The translations under genes were made by a program, and so were the position numbers. Positions 20,313-30,944 of a DNA stretch of 64,000 bases are shown in pieces. Position 1 is the first letter of the stretch; every line of letters begins with the position of its first letter. This stretch comes from Massilia phosphatilytica (GTDB taxonomy: Bacteria > Pseudomonadota > Gammaproteobacteria > Burkholderiales > Burkholderiaceae_D). The stretch spans positions 408,318 through 472,317 of the forward strand of contig NZ_PUIP01000004.1 in the NCBI RefSeq assembly GCF_002968015.1, written 5' to 3'. The notes below the pieces were generated by a model, which was given only the letters and a program-made list of their open reading frames with translations, did not search any database and was not told where the DNA came from.

Positions 20313-21226
20313 TCACCTCCAAACCGGGCATTGCCCTCGTCGCGCCGGGCAGCTTCGCGCCCGAGCCCGAAGCCATCCCGCGCGGCATCGCGCGCCTCGA
20401 AGCCCAGGGCATCCTGGTCCACAATTACTACAAGCACGAAGAACGCCACCAGCGTTTCGCCGCCACGGACGCGGAACGCCTCGCCCAGCTCGAAGCGGCG
20501 GCGGCCGACCCGGACGTGCAGATCGTGATGGCCATCCGCGGCGCCTACGGCATGACCCGGCTGCTGCCGGACATCGACTTCGAACGCATGGCGGCCAGCG
20601 GCAAGATCTTCGTCGGCTATTCCGACGTCACGGCATTTCACATGGGCCTGTACGCGAAGACGGGCGCGCTCAGCTACGCCGGGCCCATGTTCACGGCCGA
20701 CTTCGGCGCCGTCGAACCCGACGATTTCACGCTGGGCGATTTCTGGCGCTGCCTGGCCGGGCCCACGCACACGATCTCCGGCCACGGCGCCGCCAACCCA
20801 CGCGTCGACGTGACGGGCACCGTCTGGGGCGGCAACCTGGCGATGATCATGTCGCTGATGGGCACGCCGTACTTCCCGCGCATCGACGGTGGCATCCTGT
20901 TCCTGGAAGACATCGCCGAGCACCCGTTCCGCGTCGAGCGCATGCTGCTGCAACTGATGCAGGCGGGCGTGCTCGACAAGCAACGCGCGATCGTGCTGGG
21001 GGATTTTTCCGGATACCGTCTCGGGCCGAACGATAACGGCTACAACTTCGACGAAATGCTGGCCTATGTCCGCGCGACCTTGCCCGTGCCGGTGTTGACC
21101 GGGCTGGAGTTCGGCCACATCGCGCGGCACGTGACGATTCCGTTCGGCGCGCAGGGGCATTTGCAGTGCGACGGCGAGCGCTGGACGCTGACGATGTCCG
21201 GTTACCCGACCGTCAAGACCGCCTGA
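20309..21226 (+). CDS. ldcA: Muramoyltetrapeptide LD-carboxypeptidase (peptidase S66)
   Basis: A 305-residue S66 serine peptidase that removes the terminal D-Ala from murein tetrapeptides during cytoplasmic peptidoglycan recycling. The nucleophile is Ser105 in 'VGYSDVTAF'; the catalytic Glu lies in 'LFLEDIAEHPFRVERML' and the His in 'EFGHIARH'. Length is typical of LdcA. It starts with GTG, four-base overlapping with the stop of the alpha/beta hydrolase, so the two are cotranslated. Confidence 0.9.
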   Translation: MITSKPGIALVAPGSFAPEPEAIPRGIARLEAQGILVHNYYKHEERHQRFAATDAERLAQLEAAAADPDVQIVMAIRGAYGMTRLLPDIDFERMAASGKIFVGYSDVTAFHMGLYAKTGALSYAGPMFTADFGAVEPDDFTLGDFWRCLAGPTHTISGHGAANPRVDVTGTVWGGNLAMIMSLMGTPYFPRIDGGILFLEDIAEHPFRVERMLLQLMQAGVLDKQRAIVLGDFSGYRLGPNDNGYNFDEMLAYVRATLPVPVLTGLEFGHIARHVTIPFGAQGHLQCDGERWTLTMSGYPTVKTA

Positions 21227-21291
21227 CGCAAGGTACCCCCTACAGTGGTAAAATGTACGGTTAATCGAAAACGCAAAGCGAAGGTTTCCCA

Positions 21292-22893
21292 GTGCTCAGT
21301 ACAGCCAACATCACGATGCAGTTCGGCGCCAAGCCGCTGTTCGAAAATATTTCCGTCAAGTTCGGCGACGGCAACCGTTACGGCCTCATCGGCGCGAACG
21401 GCTGCGGCAAGTCGACCTTCATGAAGATCCTCGGCGGCGACCTCGAGCCGTCCGCCGGCAACGTCAGCCTCGACCCGCACGAGCGCCTCGGTAAGCTCCG
21501 TCAGGACCAGTTTGCCTACGAAGACGTGCGCGTGCTCGACGTCGTCATGATGGGCCACACGGAACTGTGGGAGGCCATCCGCGAACGCGACGCCATCTAC
21601 GCGAACCCGGAAGCCACGGACGAGGACTACATGAAAGCGGCCGAGCTCGAAGGCAAGGTCGCCGAATACGACGGCTACTCGGCCGAAGCGCGCGCCGGCG
21701 AGCTGCTGCTCGGCCTGGGCATCGCCACCGACCTGCACCAGGGCCCGATGAGCGCCGTGGCGCCGGGCTGGAAGCTGCGCGTGCTGCTGGCGCAGGCCCT
21801 GTTCTCGGATCCGGACATCCTGCTGCTCGACGAACCGACCAACAACCTGGATATCCACACGATCAGCTGGCTGGCCGACATGTTGAACCAGCGGAACTCG
21901 ACGATGATCATCATCTCGCACGACCGCCACTTCCTGAACTCGGTCTGCACGCACGTCGCCGACATGGACTACGGCACGCTGAAGGTCTACCCGGGCAATT
22001 ACGACGACTACATGGAAGCGTCGACGCAGGCCCGCAACCAGCAACTCGCCAACAACGCGAAGGCCAAGGAAAAAGTGGCCGAGCTGCAGGACTTCGTGCG
22101 CCGCTTCTCCGCGAACAAGTCGAAGGCCCGCCAGGCGACATCGCGCGCCAAGATGATCGACAAGATCAAGATCGAGGAATTCAAGCCGTCCTCGCGCGCC
22201 TATCCGTTCGTGCGCTTCGAAGGCGAGAAGAAGCTGCACCGTCTGGCCGTCGAGACGGAAGGCCTGTCGAAATCGTACGACCGCCAGCTGTTCAAGAATT
22301 TCTCCATCATGGTCGAGGCCGGCGAGCGCATCGCCATCATCGGCGCCAACGGCGCCGGCAAGACGACCCTGCTGCGCTGCATCGGCAGCGCGCCGATCAC
22401 GGGACTCGACGCCGACACCGGCCGCGTGAAGTGGGCGGAGAACGCGAATCCGGGCTATATGCCGCAGGATCCGACTGAAGAGTTCGCCACCGACCTGAAC
22501 CTGACCGACTGGATGGGCAAGTGGACGAAAGAGGGCGACGACGACCAGGCCGTGCGTTCGATCCTGGGCCGCCTGCTGTTCGGCGGCGACGAGGTCAAGA
22601 AGTCCGTGCGCGTGCTGTCCGGCGGCGAGAAGGGCCGCATGATGTACGGCAAGCTGATGCTGGGCCGTCACAACGTGCTGCTGCTCGACGAACCGACCAA
22701 CCACATGGACATGGAATCGATCGAGTCGCTGAACATCGCGCTGGATAAATACGCAGGCACCCTCATCTTCGTGTCGCACGACCGCGAGTTCGTGTCGTCG
22801 CTGGCGACGCGCATCCTCGAGATCAAGGAAGACCGCATCATCGACTTCCAGGGCAATTACGAGGATTACTTGAAGAGCCAGGGTCTCGACTGA
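21292..22893 (+). CDS. ybiT: ABC-F family ATPase, YbiT type
   Basis: A 533-residue soluble protein with two ABC domains and no membrane part. Walker A motifs are GANGCGKST and GANGAGKTT; Walker B motifs are '[11 protein letters not shown]' and '[11 protein letters not shown]'. The inter-domain linker (about 245-300) is rich in Lys and Arg. Residue-by-residue it follows E. coli YbiT ('[20 protein letters not shown]', 'GSGE'-like ends), a ribosome-associated ABC-F protein that helps with difficult peptide sequences. It starts with GTG. A TAAAAT-like -10 lies about 40 bp upstream, so it may be transcribed separately from ldcA. Confidence 0.92.
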   Translation: MLSTANITMQFGAKPLFENISVKFGDGNRYGLIGANGCGKSTFMKILGGDLEPSAGNVSLDPHERLGKLRQDQFAYEDVRVLDVVMMGHTELWEAIRERDAIYANPEATDEDYMKAAELEGKVAEYDGYSAEARAGELLLGLGIATDLHQGPMSAVAPGWKLRVLLAQALFSDPDILLLDEPTNNLDIHTISWLADMLNQRNSTMIIISHDRHFLNSVCTHVADMDYGTLKVYPGNYDDYMEASTQARNQQLANNAKAKEKVAELQDFVRRFSANKSKARQATSRAKMIDKIKIEEFKPSSRAYPFVRFEGEKKLHRLAVETEGLSKSYDRQLFKNFSIMVEAGERIAIIGANGAGKTTLLRCIGSAPITGLDADTGRVKWAENANPGYMPQDPTEEFATDLNLTDWMGKWTKEGDDDQAVRSILGRLLFGGDEVKKSVRVLSGGEKGRMMYGKLMLGRHNVLLLDEPTNHMDMESIESLNIALDKYAGTLIFVSHDREFVSSLATRILEIKEDRIIDFQGNYEDYLKSQGLD

Positions 22894-22927
22894 TTGTCGT
22901 GACGCGACACGTGATGCCGCGTAATTC

Positions 22928-23004
22928 GTAGGGTGGCTCTCCGATCCACGCGGGCGTGGGCGTGATGCAAACGTTACGCGTGGGCACAGGGTGCCCACCC
23001 TACG
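22928..23004. repeat. Inverted pair of GTAGGGTGG intergenic repeat elements
   Basis: A GTAGGGTGG-containing monomer at 22928-22953 faces an inverted copy at about 22977-23004 (ending CCCACCCTAC). Each monomer is itself partly palindromic ('GGGCAC...GTGCCC'). The same family flanks the other end of nadA-nadC at 25080-25146. These look like REP-type extragenic palindromes. Confidence 0.75.
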
Positions 23005-23061
23005 GCATACAAAGGAATACAATCGGCGGCAGGTTTCGGCCGCCATTTGATCATATTACCT

Positions 23062-24204
23062 ATGAACACTATTGCCCCCGTTAAAGTCTTCGAATACGAC
23101 CGGCCCGTCGGCGGTGTCTGCTCCACCGCCGAGGCCTGGGCCCGGACCCCGTCGCCTCTGGAAGTCGAACAAAAGACCGCGCTGAAGGACCGCATCCGCC
23201 GCCTGCTGAAGGAGCGCGAAGCCGTCCTCGTCGCGCACTACTACGTCGATGCAGACCTGCAAGACCTCGCCGAGGAAACGGGCGGGTGCGTGTCGGACTC
23301 GCTGGAGATGGCGCGCTTCGGCCGCGATCACCCGGCCAAGACGCTCGTCGTGGCGGGCGTGCGCTTCATGGGCGAGACGGCGAAGATCCTGAGCCCGGAA
23401 AAGACGATCCTGATGCCGGACCTCGACGCGACCTGCTCGCTGGACCTCGGCTGCCCAGCCGACGAGTTCGCCGCGTTCTGCGACCAGCATCCGGACCGCA
23501 CGGTCGTCGTCTACGCGAACACGTCCGCCGCCGTGAAGGCGCGCGCGGACTGGATGGTGACGTCCTCGATCGGCCTGGACATCGTCAAATACCTGCACGA
23601 CCAGGGCAAGAAGATCCTGTGGGCACCGGACCGCCACCTCGGTTCGTACATCCAGAAACAGACGGGCGCCGACATGCTGCTGTGGCAGGGTTCCTGCCTT
23701 GTGCACGACGAATTCAAGGGCGTCGAACTCGACCTGCTGCGCGCGGAATACCCGCACGCGAAAGTCCTCGTGCACCCGGAATCGCCGGCCAACGTCGTCG
23801 CCCAGGCGGATGTCGTCGGCTCGACCACCCAGCTGATCAACGCGGCGCAGACGATGGACGCGACGCATTTCATCGTCGCCACCGACAACGGCATCCTGCA
23901 CAAGATGCGCATGGCCGCGCCGGGCAAGACGCTGATCGAGGCCCCGACCGCCGGCAACAGCGCCACCTGCAAGAGCTGCGCGCATTGCCCGTGGATGGCG
24001 ATGAACGGCCTGCAGAACCTGGCCGACGTGCTGCAAGCCTCTGACAGTAAAAACGAGATCTTCGTCGATCCGGAAATCGGCAAGCAGGCCAAGCGCGCCA
24101 TCGACCGCATGCTCGACTTCGCCGCCGCCAAGAAAGCGAAGGCGCTGCCGACCGGCTCGCTGGAGCAGGAACCCAACCTCTTCAAAGGAATCGGTCCCGC
24201 ATGA
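23062..24204 (+). CDS. nadA: Quinolinate synthase A
   Basis: A 380-residue [4Fe-4S] enzyme that condenses iminoaspartate with dihydroxyacetone phosphate to quinolinate in de novo NAD synthesis. Cluster cysteines are in '[11 protein letters not shown]', '[11 protein letters not shown]' and '[10 protein letters not shown]'. '[18 protein letters not shown]' is the classical NadA N-terminal signature. The ATG at 23062 is preferred over an ATT/ATC-rich earlier frame. nadC overlaps its stop by ATGA. nadB, which makes the iminoaspartate, is 4 kb downstream on the other strand. Confidence 0.95.
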   Translation: MNTIAPVKVFEYDRPVGGVCSTAEAWARTPSPLEVEQKTALKDRIRRLLKEREAVLVAHYYVDADLQDLAEETGGCVSDSLEMARFGRDHPAKTLVVAGVRFMGETAKILSPEKTILMPDLDATCSLDLGCPADEFAAFCDQHPDRTVVVYANTSAAVKARADWMVTSSIGLDIVKYLHDQGKKILWAPDRHLGSYIQKQTGADMLLWQGSCLVHDEFKGVELDLLRAEYPHAKVLVHPESPANVVAQADVVGSTTQLINAAQTMDATHFIVATDNGILHKMRMAAPGKTLIEAPTAGNSATCKSCAHCPWMAMNGLQNLADVLQASDSKNEIFVDPEIGKQAKRAIDRMLDFAAAKKAKALPTGSLEQEPNLFKGIGPA

Positions 24205-25076
24205 GCAACCTCCGCAACCCGTTCGCCGAAGAAGGGCAGTTCGACGAGAAACTGCAAGCCGCATTCGAACAGAACCTGCTGGCCGCGCTGCTGGAAGACG
24301 TCGGCAGCGGCGACCTCACGGGCAAGCTCGTGCCGGAAGAACCGCGCGCGAAGGCCCGTGTGATCGTGCGCGAGCAGGCCGTCCTGTGCGGCGCGCCGTG
24401 GTTCGAAGGCGTCATGCTCGCCGTCGACCAGGATATCGAGATCGACTGGAAATACGCCGAAGGCGATGTGATGGCGGCCGACAGTGTCGTCTGCACGATC
24501 GAGGGGTCGCCGCGCTCGCTGCTGACGGCGGAGCGTTCGGCGCTGAACTTCCTGCAGCTGCTGTCCGGCGTCGCGTCGGCCACGCGCACCTATGTCGACG
24601 TCATCGCCGGCACGAAGGCGCAAATCCTCGACACGCGCAAGACGCTCCCCGGCCTGCGCCAGGCGCAGAAGTACGCCGTGCGCGTGGGCGGCGGCGCGAA
24701 CCAGCGCATGGCGCTGTACGACGGCATCCTGATCAAGGAAAACCACATCGCGGCCGCGGGCGGCATCACGCCGGCGCTGCGGGCGGCGACCGCGCTGAAC
24801 GCAGGGGTGTCGATCCAGGTCGAGGTGGAGTCGATCGCCGAACTGGAAGAAGCGCTCGGTGCGGGCGCGACGTCCGTCCTGCTGGACAACTTCGACCTGG
24901 ACATGATGCGCGACGCCGTGCGCATCAACGAAGGGCGGGCGTTGCTGGAGGCGTCCGGTGGCATCAACATGCAGACGGTGCGGGCGATCGCCGAGACGGG
25001 CGTCGACCGGATTTCGATCGGCAGCCTGACCAAGGACGTCAAGGCGACGGATTATTCCTTGCGTATCGTCGGCTAA
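24201..25076 (+). CDS. nadC: Nicotinate-nucleotide pyrophosphorylase (quinolinate phosphoribosyltransferase)
   Basis: A 291-residue QPRTase that converts quinolinate and PRPP to nicotinate mononucleotide. Signature stretches include '[10 protein letters not shown]', 'RKTLPGLR', '[14 protein letters not shown]', 'LIKENHIA' and the C-terminal '[20 protein letters not shown]'. It forms a two-gene operon with nadA (ATGA overlap) and ends 3 bp before a repeat element. Confidence 0.95.
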   Translation: MSNLRNPFAEEGQFDEKLQAAFEQNLLAALLEDVGSGDLTGKLVPEEPRAKARVIVREQAVLCGAPWFEGVMLAVDQDIEIDWKYAEGDVMAADSVVCTIEGSPRSLLTAERSALNFLQLLSGVASATRTYVDVIAGTKAQILDTRKTLPGLRQAQKYAVRVGGGANQRMALYDGILIKENHIAAAGGITPALRAATALNAGVSIQVEVESIAELEEALGAGATSVLLDNFDLDMMRDAVRINEGRALLEASGGINMQTVRAIAETGVDRISIGSLTKDVKATDYSLRIVG

Positions 25077-25079
25077 TGC

Positions 25080-25146
25080 ACGCGTGGGCTCGGAGAGCCC
25101 ACCCTACGTGTTATCGATTCAGTAGGGTGGGCACCCCGTGCCCACG
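25080..25146. repeat. Paired intergenic repeats after nadC
   Basis: Two monomers of the same family as at 22928: 25080-25109 (GGGCTCGGAGAGCCC core then CACCCTACG) and 25121-25146 (GTAGGGTGGGCAC / GTGCCCACG). The right end touches the stop codon of the convergent hydrolase at 25147. The paired arms could act as a bidirectional terminator for nadC and the hydrolase. Confidence 0.75.
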
Positions 25147-26178
25147 TCAAGTTCCGCTTTCGCTGGCCCTGGCCAGCGCCTCCGCCTGCGGATTCCTCCG
25201 GTAGACGGATTCGCCGACCCGGCCCGCGATCTCGTCGATCGCGGCGATCACCTTGTCCGGATGCGCATAATGCGTCATGTGCCCGACACCGGGCTGCAGT
25301 TGCAGCTCGCTGTCCGGCAGGCGCTCGTCCAACCGTTCGGAGTTGTGGCCGAAGTCGACGATCTTGTCCTTGGTCCCGGCCATGACCACCACGGGCACTT
25401 TCAGTTCCGGATAGCGTTTGGCGAGCGTCACGGCCGACGGCACCATCAGCGCCGTCTCGGCCGCGCTGGCGCGCAGCTGGCTGGGGCGCAGCAGCATCCA
25501 CACGGGCAGTTCGCGGAAGCGGGCATCGACCGGCTGCGGCGAGAACACCCGCTTCGTCAGCGGTCGCCACAGCATGCGCGTGACGAGCGGCGAGATCGTG
25601 TAGCGCATCAGGTCACCCACGAGCGGGATCGCGGGGCCGGACAGCAATGGCACGTCCGCGCGCAGGCTCGGATAGTAATAGCCCGACAGCAGCACGAGAC
25701 CCCGCACGAAATCCGGTACCTCCAGCGCCATCGACAGTGCGACGAGCGTGCCCCACGAGTGACCCAGCACGATGGCCGAATCGACGCCGATTTCCTGCAG
25801 CGCGTGATGGAGCAGGCGGGCCTGGGCCTGCGGTGTCCACACCTTGCTGCGCGGCCGCTCGCTGTAGCCGAAGCCGGGGCGGTCGAAGGCGATCACGCGG
25901 TAGTGCTCGGCAGCCTTGTCCATCAGGCCGCTGGTCTGGAAATCGCTGGCCAGTACGCCATTCCCGTGCAACAGGACGAGCGCCGGACCGGTGCCGCGTT
26001 CGACGTAGTGCAGGCGCACGCCGTCCACTTTCACGAAGCGGCCCTGCGGCGGGTTGTCCGCCTCCGCCCGCTTCGTCTTGGACCGGACATAGAAATAAGA
26101 GGCCGCGAGGCCGAGGCCGGCCGCGAGGGCGCCGACCTGCCAGGGTTTCACATCAGTGCTGCGCAACGTTTTCGTCAC
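25147..26178 (-). CDS. Membrane-anchored alpha/beta hydrolase
   Basis: A 343-residue protein with an N-terminal membrane anchor (residues 13-31) followed by an alpha/beta hydrolase domain: 'LLHGNG' oxyanion site, nucleophile Ser141 in GHSWG, Asp in 'AGTKDKIVD' and His in 'VGHMTHY'. It probably works in the periplasm or at the membrane; substrate unknown. It starts with GTG at 26178: a GGGGGA ribosome site lies just upstream, and GTGA overlaps the sirtuin stop, so the two are translationally coupled. Confidence 0.85.
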   Translation of the reverse strand: MTKTLRSTDVKPWQVGALAAGLGLAASYFYVRSKTKRAEADNPPQGRFVKVDGVRLHYVERGTGPALVLLHGNGVLASDFQTSGLMDKAAEHYRVIAFDRPGFGYSERPRSKVWTPQAQARLLHHALQEIGVDSAIVLGHSWGTLVALSMALEVPDFVRGLVLLSGYYYPSLRADVPLLSGPAIPLVGDLMRYTISPLVTRMLWRPLTKRVFSPQPVDARFRELPVWMLLRPSQLRASAAETALMVPSAVTLAKRYPELKVPVVVMAGTKDKIVDFGHNSERLDERLPDSELQLQPGVGHMTHYAHPDKVIAAIDEIAGRVGESVYRRNPQAEALARASESGT

Positions 26179-27077
26179 AGTATTCCCCCGTCGAGTGGTA
26201 TGGATATGTTGTCTCGCTCCGTCTGCTCCGAACTCTTGATGAGCATGTCCAGCGCGAGCGGTAGCACCCGCTCGGCCGATTCTTCGATCTTGATGTCGAG
26301 GAGGTCGTCGGCCCGCGTGCGGCCGAGGTTGATGGCGGCGATCGGCTTGCCGGCGGCCTGCGCCATCCGGCAGAACCGGAAGCCCGAATAGACCATCAGC
26401 GACGATCCGACGACAAGCAGCGCATCCGCCCGCTCCATCTGTTCCAGCGCGATGGCCGTGCGGGCCGGCGGCACGTTGTCGCCGAAGAAGACCACGTTCG
26501 GCATCAGCGTGCCGCCGCAGCACGTGCAATACGGCAGCCGGAAGCTGGCCAGTTCCGTCGGTTCGACGGACGCATCACCGTCCGGCAAGGGCGTCGCGTT
26601 CGCGCCCGCCATGTGGGGATTGAAATCTTCCAGTTGCCCCTGCACGAAGGCGCGCGGGAAGATCGCCGAGCATTCGAGGCACACGACCGTGTGGATATTG
26701 CCGTGCAATTCCAGCACGCCGTGGGTGCCGGCCTGGCCGTGCAGGCCGTCCACGTTCTGCGTCAGCACCGAGCCGATGTTCCCGATGCGTTCCAGCCCCG
26801 CGATCGCGACATGGCCGCGATTCGGCCGGGCCTGCGCGAGCACGGGCCAGCCGATCATGCTGCGTGCCCAATAGCGCCGCTGCACGGCCTCGGATTTGCG
26901 GAAATCCGGGCCGTGGATCGGCGGTTTGCCGCGCCGGGTGCCGTCGCGGTCGCGGTAATCGGGAATGCCGGATGCCGTCGACAGCCCCGCGCCCGTCAGT
27001 ACGAGCGCGCGAGGGTGGCGGTCGAGGAATGCGGCGATCCGCGCCGCGTGGTCGTGGACGGTGAATGCTTCAGCCAT
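26175..27077 (-). CDS. SIR2-family NAD-dependent protein deacylase (sirtuin)
   Basis: A 300-residue cytoplasmic sirtuin. NAD-binding motifs are 'GAGLSTASGIPDYR' and 'TQNVDGLHGQAG'; the catalytic His lies in 'LELHGNIH'. The zinc site has CxxC ('CLEC') and a second pair in 'CTCCGG'. The insert between the zinc pairs is longer than in E. coli CobB. AAGGAG precedes the ATG at 27077. It consumes NAD and sits between nadA-nadC and nadB, so it belongs to an NAD-rich neighbourhood. Confidence 0.9.
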   Translation of the reverse strand: MAEAFTVHDHAARIAAFLDRHPRALVLTGAGLSTASGIPDYRDRDGTRRGKPPIHGPDFRKSEAVQRRYWARSMIGWPVLAQARPNRGHVAIAGLERIGNIGSVLTQNVDGLHGQAGTHGVLELHGNIHTVVCLECSAIFPRAFVQGQLEDFNPHMAGANATPLPDGDASVEPTELASFRLPYCTCCGGTLMPNVVFFGDNVPPARTAIALEQMERADALLVVGSSLMVYSGFRFCRMAQAAGKPIAAINLGRTRADDLLDIKIEESAERVLPLALDMLIKSSEQTERDNISIPLDGGIL

Positions 27078-27145
27078 CGTGGTGTGCTCCTTCCGCTGGG
27101 ATCGTAACATCCCTGATGCTCGCACAGAAACACGTTACGGCTGCT

Positions 27146-28054
27146 TCAACGTTTGGCGGACACGACGATACCGCCCACGATCAGCAGGAACGCGAGCACG
27201 TGGTACGCATGGGGCAGCTCGCCCAGGAAGGCGGACGACAGCAACGCCGTGAACAGCGGCGTCAGGTTGACGAAGAACGCGCCGATGCCGGGCCCGGCGC
27301 GGCGGATGCCGGCGCCCCACATGGCGAACGCGAGCACGGCAGGGCACACGGCCACGAACAGCAGCGCCGCCACGACGGGCCAGCTCCACGCGATGGCCGC
27401 CGCGCCCAACGACCACTCGACGCCCGCGAAACCGGCCGACCACAGCAGGCCGAACGCCACCTGCGCGCCGAGGAAGGCGGCCCAGTCGGCGCGCAGAGCA
27501 GGTTCGTCCTGCGGCTGCAGCAGCATCCAGCTGTAGAACGACCACGCGATCGTCGCGAGGATCATGTAGAGATCGCCCGCGACGAGACGCAGCGCGAGCA
27601 GCTGGCCGACGTCGCCGCGGCACAGCACGACGAGCACGCCGACGATCGACAGCAACGCGCCGATCACCTGGCGCGTGCGCACCGCGACGCCATAGCACAG
27701 TCGCCCGACGAGCATCATCCACACGGGCATGCCCGAGGCGACCAGGGTCACGTTGATGGGCGTGGAACTCTGCAACGCCAGGTATTGCAGCGAGTTGTAC
27801 ATGCCGATGCCCAGCAACCCGAGCAGCGCGTAGCGGCGCCAGCGGGTCCGGATCGCAGCGATGACGCCGGCCTGGCGCAAGGTCGTCCAGCCGAGCGGCA
27901 GCAGCACGGCCAGCGCGATCGTCCAGCGCAGCAGGTTCAACGTCATCGGCGGCACGGCCGTACGCACGAGACGTCCGACGATGGCGTTGCCCGCCCACAG
28001 CAGGGGCGGGACGGTCAGGAGCAGGATGGTGGACGGGGTCAGCCGCTGATTCAT
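27146..28054 (-). CDS. EamA/DMT-superfamily transporter
   Basis: A 302-residue integral membrane protein with about ten transmembrane helices in two EamA halves; each half ends with the typical 'P.....VA..P' or 'GE....' element ('SSAFLGELPHAYHVLAFLLI' at the end of the second). The family exports amino acids, purines or other metabolites; no substrate can be read. It begins 7 bp after the nadB stop, so it is probably cotranscribed with nadB and may handle a related metabolite. Confidence 0.88.
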   Translation of the reverse strand: MNQRLTPSTILLLTVPPLLWAGNAIVGRLVRTAVPPMTLNLLRWTIALAVLLPLGWTTLRQAGVIAAIRTRWRRYALLGLLGIGMYNSLQYLALQSSTPINVTLVASGMPVWMMLVGRLCYGVAVRTRQVIGALLSIVGVLVVLCRGDVGQLLALRLVAGDLYMILATIAWSFYSWMLLQPQDEPALRADWAAFLGAQVAFGLLWSAGFAGVEWSLGAAAIAWSWPVVAALLFVAVCPAVLAFAMWGAGIRRAGPGIGAFFVNLTPLFTALLSSAFLGELPHAYHVLAFLLIVGGIVVSAKR

Positions 28055-28061
28055 CGACCGG

Positions 28062-29687
28062 TCAGCGCCGGCGCGGCGTCAGCACGCTGGGCAATGCCTT
28101 CGGCAGCGTATCCGGATAGTCGCGCGAAAAATGCAGGCCGCGGCTTTCGTGGCGCGACAGCGCACTGCGCACGATCAGGTGCGCCACCTCGACGAGGTTG
28201 CGCAGCTCCAGCAAGTCGTTGGTGACGCGGAAGTTGCGGTAGTACTCGTCGATCTCTTCCTTCAGCAGCTTGATGCGGTGCTGCGCGCGTTCCAGGCGCT
28301 TGGTCGTGCGCACGATGCCCACATAGTTCCACATGAAGCGGCGCAGTTCGTCCCAGTTGTGGGCGATGACGACTTCCTCGTCCGCATTGGTGACGCGGCT
28401 CTCGTCCCAGGCGGGCAGCAGCGGCAGGTCGGCCGCCGGCGCGGCGGCGATCTGGTGCGCGCACGCGCGGCCCACGACGAGGCATTCCAGCAGCGAGTTG
28501 CTGGCCAGGCGGTTGGCGCCGTGCAGGCCCGTGTAGGCCGTTTCGCCGACGGCGTACAGGCCGGGGATGTCGGTACGACCCGCCAGGTCCGTGACGACGC
28601 CGCCGCACGTGAAGTGCACCGCGGGCACGACGGGGATCGGTTCCTTCGTGATGTCGATACCCAGCTCCAGGCAGCGCGCGTAAATCGTCGGGAAGTGTTC
28701 CTTGATGAATTCCGGGCTTTGGTGCGAGATGTCCAGGTGGACGTAGTCGAGGCCGCGCTTCTTCATTTCGAAGTCGATCGCGCGGGCCACGACGTCGCGC
28801 GGGGCCAGCTCGCCCCGTTCGTCATGCGCCGGCATGAAGCGCGTGCCGGCCGCGGTACCGGCCTCGGGCGGCAGTTTCAGCAGGCCGCCTTCGCCGCGCA
28901 CGGCCTCGGTGATCAGGAACGATTTCGCGAACGGGTGGTACAGGCAGGTCGGGTGGAACTGGATGAATTCCATGTTCGACACGCGGCAGCCGGCACGCCA
29001 GGCCATCGCGATCCCGTCGCCCGTCGCCGTGTCGGGATTCGTCGTGTACAGGTAGACCTTGCCGGCGCCGCCCGTCGCGAGCACCGTGTGCTCCGCCTCG
29101 AACGTCTGGACCTTGCCGCTCTTTTCGTCCTGCACGTACAGGCCGTAGCAGCGCGGCTGGCCGACGAGGGCCGGGCCGGCGTGGACGCCATCCGGCTGCA
29201 GCTTGTCCGACGTGATCACGTCGATCGCGCAGTGATGCTCGAACAGCGCGATGTTCGGGTGCGCGCGCACTTTCTGTTCCAGCGTCACCTGCACGGCATG
29301 GCCGGTGGCGTCCGCCGCGTGGATGATGCGGCGCTGGCTGTGGCCGCCTTCGCGGGTCAGGTGGAAGCCGAGTTCCGCGGTCTCGTCGCGGGTGAACGGC
29401 ACGCCTTGCTCGATCAGCCACTCGATCGCCTCGCGCCCGTGCTCGACGATGAAGCGGGTGGCCGCTTCGTCGCACAGGCCCGCGCCGGCGACGAGGGTGT
29501 CGGCGATATGCTGGTCGTGGCTGTCGCCCGAATCCAGCACGGCGGCGATGCCGCCCTGGGCCCAGTTGCTGGCGCCGTCGAGGAGCTCGCGCTTGGAGAT
29601 GATGGCGACCTTGCGGGTTTGCGCCAGATGAAGGGCAACCGACAGGCCGGCCAGGCCGCTGCCGACGATGGCTACGTCAAATTTCAT
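28062..29687 (-). CDS. nadB: L-aspartate oxidase
   Basis: A 541-residue flavoenzyme (E. coli NadB is 540) that oxidises L-aspartate to iminoaspartate, the first step of de novo NAD synthesis. The FAD motif [11 protein letters not shown] is at residues 10-20; '[13 protein letters not shown]', 'EFIQFHPT' and '[21 protein letters not shown]' are NadB/succinate-dehydrogenase flavoprotein hallmarks. It is transcribed leftwards, away from nadA-nadC in orientation, with its own TATAGT-like -10 about 40 bp upstream, and is followed tightly by the DMT transporter. Confidence 0.95.
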   Translation of the reverse strand: MKFDVAIVGSGLAGLSVALHLAQTRKVAIISKRELLDGASNWAQGGIAAVLDSGDSHDQHIADTLVAGAGLCDEAATRFIVEHGREAIEWLIEQGVPFTRDETAELGFHLTREGGHSQRRIIHAADATGHAVQVTLEQKVRAHPNIALFEHHCAIDVITSDKLQPDGVHAGPALVGQPRCYGLYVQDEKSGKVQTFEAEHTVLATGGAGKVYLYTTNPDTATGDGIAMAWRAGCRVSNMEFIQFHPTCLYHPFAKSFLITEAVRGEGGLLKLPPEAGTAAGTRFMPAHDERGELAPRDVVARAIDFEMKKRGLDYVHLDISHQSPEFIKEHFPTIYARCLELGIDITKEPIPVVPAVHFTCGGVVTDLAGRTDIPGLYAVGETAYTGLHGANRLASNSLLECLVVGRACAHQIAAAPAADLPLLPAWDESRVTNADEEVVIAHNWDELRRFMWNYVGIVRTTKRLERAQHRIKLLKEEIDEYYRNFRVTNDLLELRNLVEVAHLIVRSALSRHESRGLHFSRDYPDTLPKALPSVLTPRRR

Positions 29688-29765
29688 CGCACTCTCTTGA
29701 TTTTGCTTTTGTAAAGAGGCATCACTATAGACGATTTGGCGCGGGTATGTGGAAGATGCAGCTGT

Positions 29766-30944
29766 TCAGCATTCACCGTCGCTGCCTGTGAGGGCATCGT
29801 AGACGGCCAGATAGTCGCGCGCCATCGCCGGCATGCTGTGGCGCGCGATCACCTGGCTGCGCGCCCGGGCGCCGTGGCGGGCTGCCATTTCGGGAATGCG
29901 GCAGTAATCGGCCATCGCCGCCGCCAGCAATTCCGTCGACATGGGCGGCACCAGGATGCCCGTGAACCCCGGATGGACGAGTTCCGTGTTCCCGCCGACG
30001 GCCGCCGCGACGACCGGCAGCCCCGTCGCCATCGCCTGCAGGATCGCGTTCGACCGGTCCTCGACGCGCGCCGGCAGCACGAACAAGTCCATCGCCCTCA
30101 ACAGCTGCGCCACGTCGGCGCGGGCGCCCGGCAGCCACGCGCGCGCCGCCGCGCCGGCCCGGTGCAGGAGCGCCTGACACTCGACGCGCGCGGGTCCGTC
30201 GCCGACGAGCAGCAGCCGCAGCCGCTGGTGCGCCGGATGGGGCGACGCGATCAGGCGCAGGAACGCCTCGACCAGCGTCGCATGATTGCCCGCCTCATCC
30301 ATGCGGCCGACACTCCCGACGACGAACACGCCGTCATGCATGAAGCCGGGCGGACCGACGGCGGCGGACGGTCCGAGCCGCGGGTGGAATTGCAGGCTGT
30401 CGACGCCGTTCGCGATCTGCGACACCCGCGCCGGTTCGGCACCCACGGATTCGACGAGCCACTCCTCGAGATCGCTGCTGACGGCGATGTAGTGATCGAT
30501 CAGCGGGCACAGCAGACGGCGCAGCAGGCGCGCGCGCACGCCACCGCCCGCGTCCACCGCGCCGCGCGCGTGTTCCGCATGGACGCGCAGCTTGACCCCG
30601 GCCAGCGCCGCGACGACCTGGGCGGGCAGGCCGGCGCCGCCGCGCGTGTGGATGAGATCCGGCCGCAGCGCGCGCAGCACGCCGAACATGCGCAAGTAGT
30701 GCAGGGGATCGGATCCGGCGCGCTTGTGCAGGTTGACGACTTCGACGCCGTGCTCGCGGATGTCGCCCTGGTGGCCGCCGCGGTCGTGCATGCAGACGAT
30801 GGCGTGGCGGTAACGCTCGGGCGGCAGGTGGCGGATCAGATGCAGCAGGCTGGTTTCCGTCAGCGCGGCGTCGAGCGCGTCGACCACGTGGACGACGAGG
30901 TGCGGCCGCTCGTCCGGCTCGATCAAGGAACCCATTGGCGTCAC
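29766..30944 (-). CDS. GT4 sugar transferase, PEP-CTERM/EpsH1-associated type
   Basis: A 392-residue GT-B-fold glycosyltransferase. It opens with 'LVVHVVDALDAALTETSLLHLIRHLPPERY', closely following the TIGR03088 family, and has 'HTRGGAGL', 'NGVDSLQFHP' and the GT4 signature 'EDRSNAILQAMATGLPVVAA'. Such enzymes add sugars during exopolysaccharide assembly in PEP-CTERM/EpsH systems. No other EPS assembly gene is next to it. It is read in the same direction as nadB with a 78-bp gap. ATG at 30935 is an alternative start. Confidence 0.8.
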   Translation of the reverse strand: MTPMGSLIEPDERPHLVVHVVDALDAALTETSLLHLIRHLPPERYRHAIVCMHDRGGHQGDIREHGVEVVNLHKRAGSDPLHYLRMFGVLRALRPDLIHTRGGAGLPAQVVAALAGVKLRVHAEHARGAVDAGGGVRARLLRRLLCPLIDHYIAVSSDLEEWLVESVGAEPARVSQIANGVDSLQFHPRLGPSAAVGPPGFMHDGVFVVGSVGRMDEAGNHATLVEAFLRLIASPHPAHQRLRLLLVGDGPARVECQALLHRAGAAARAWLPGARADVAQLLRAMDLFVLPARVEDRSNAILQAMATGLPVVAAAVGGNTELVHPGFTGILVPPMSTELLAAAMADYCRIPEMAARHGARARSQVIARHSMPAMARDYLAVYDALTGSDGEC

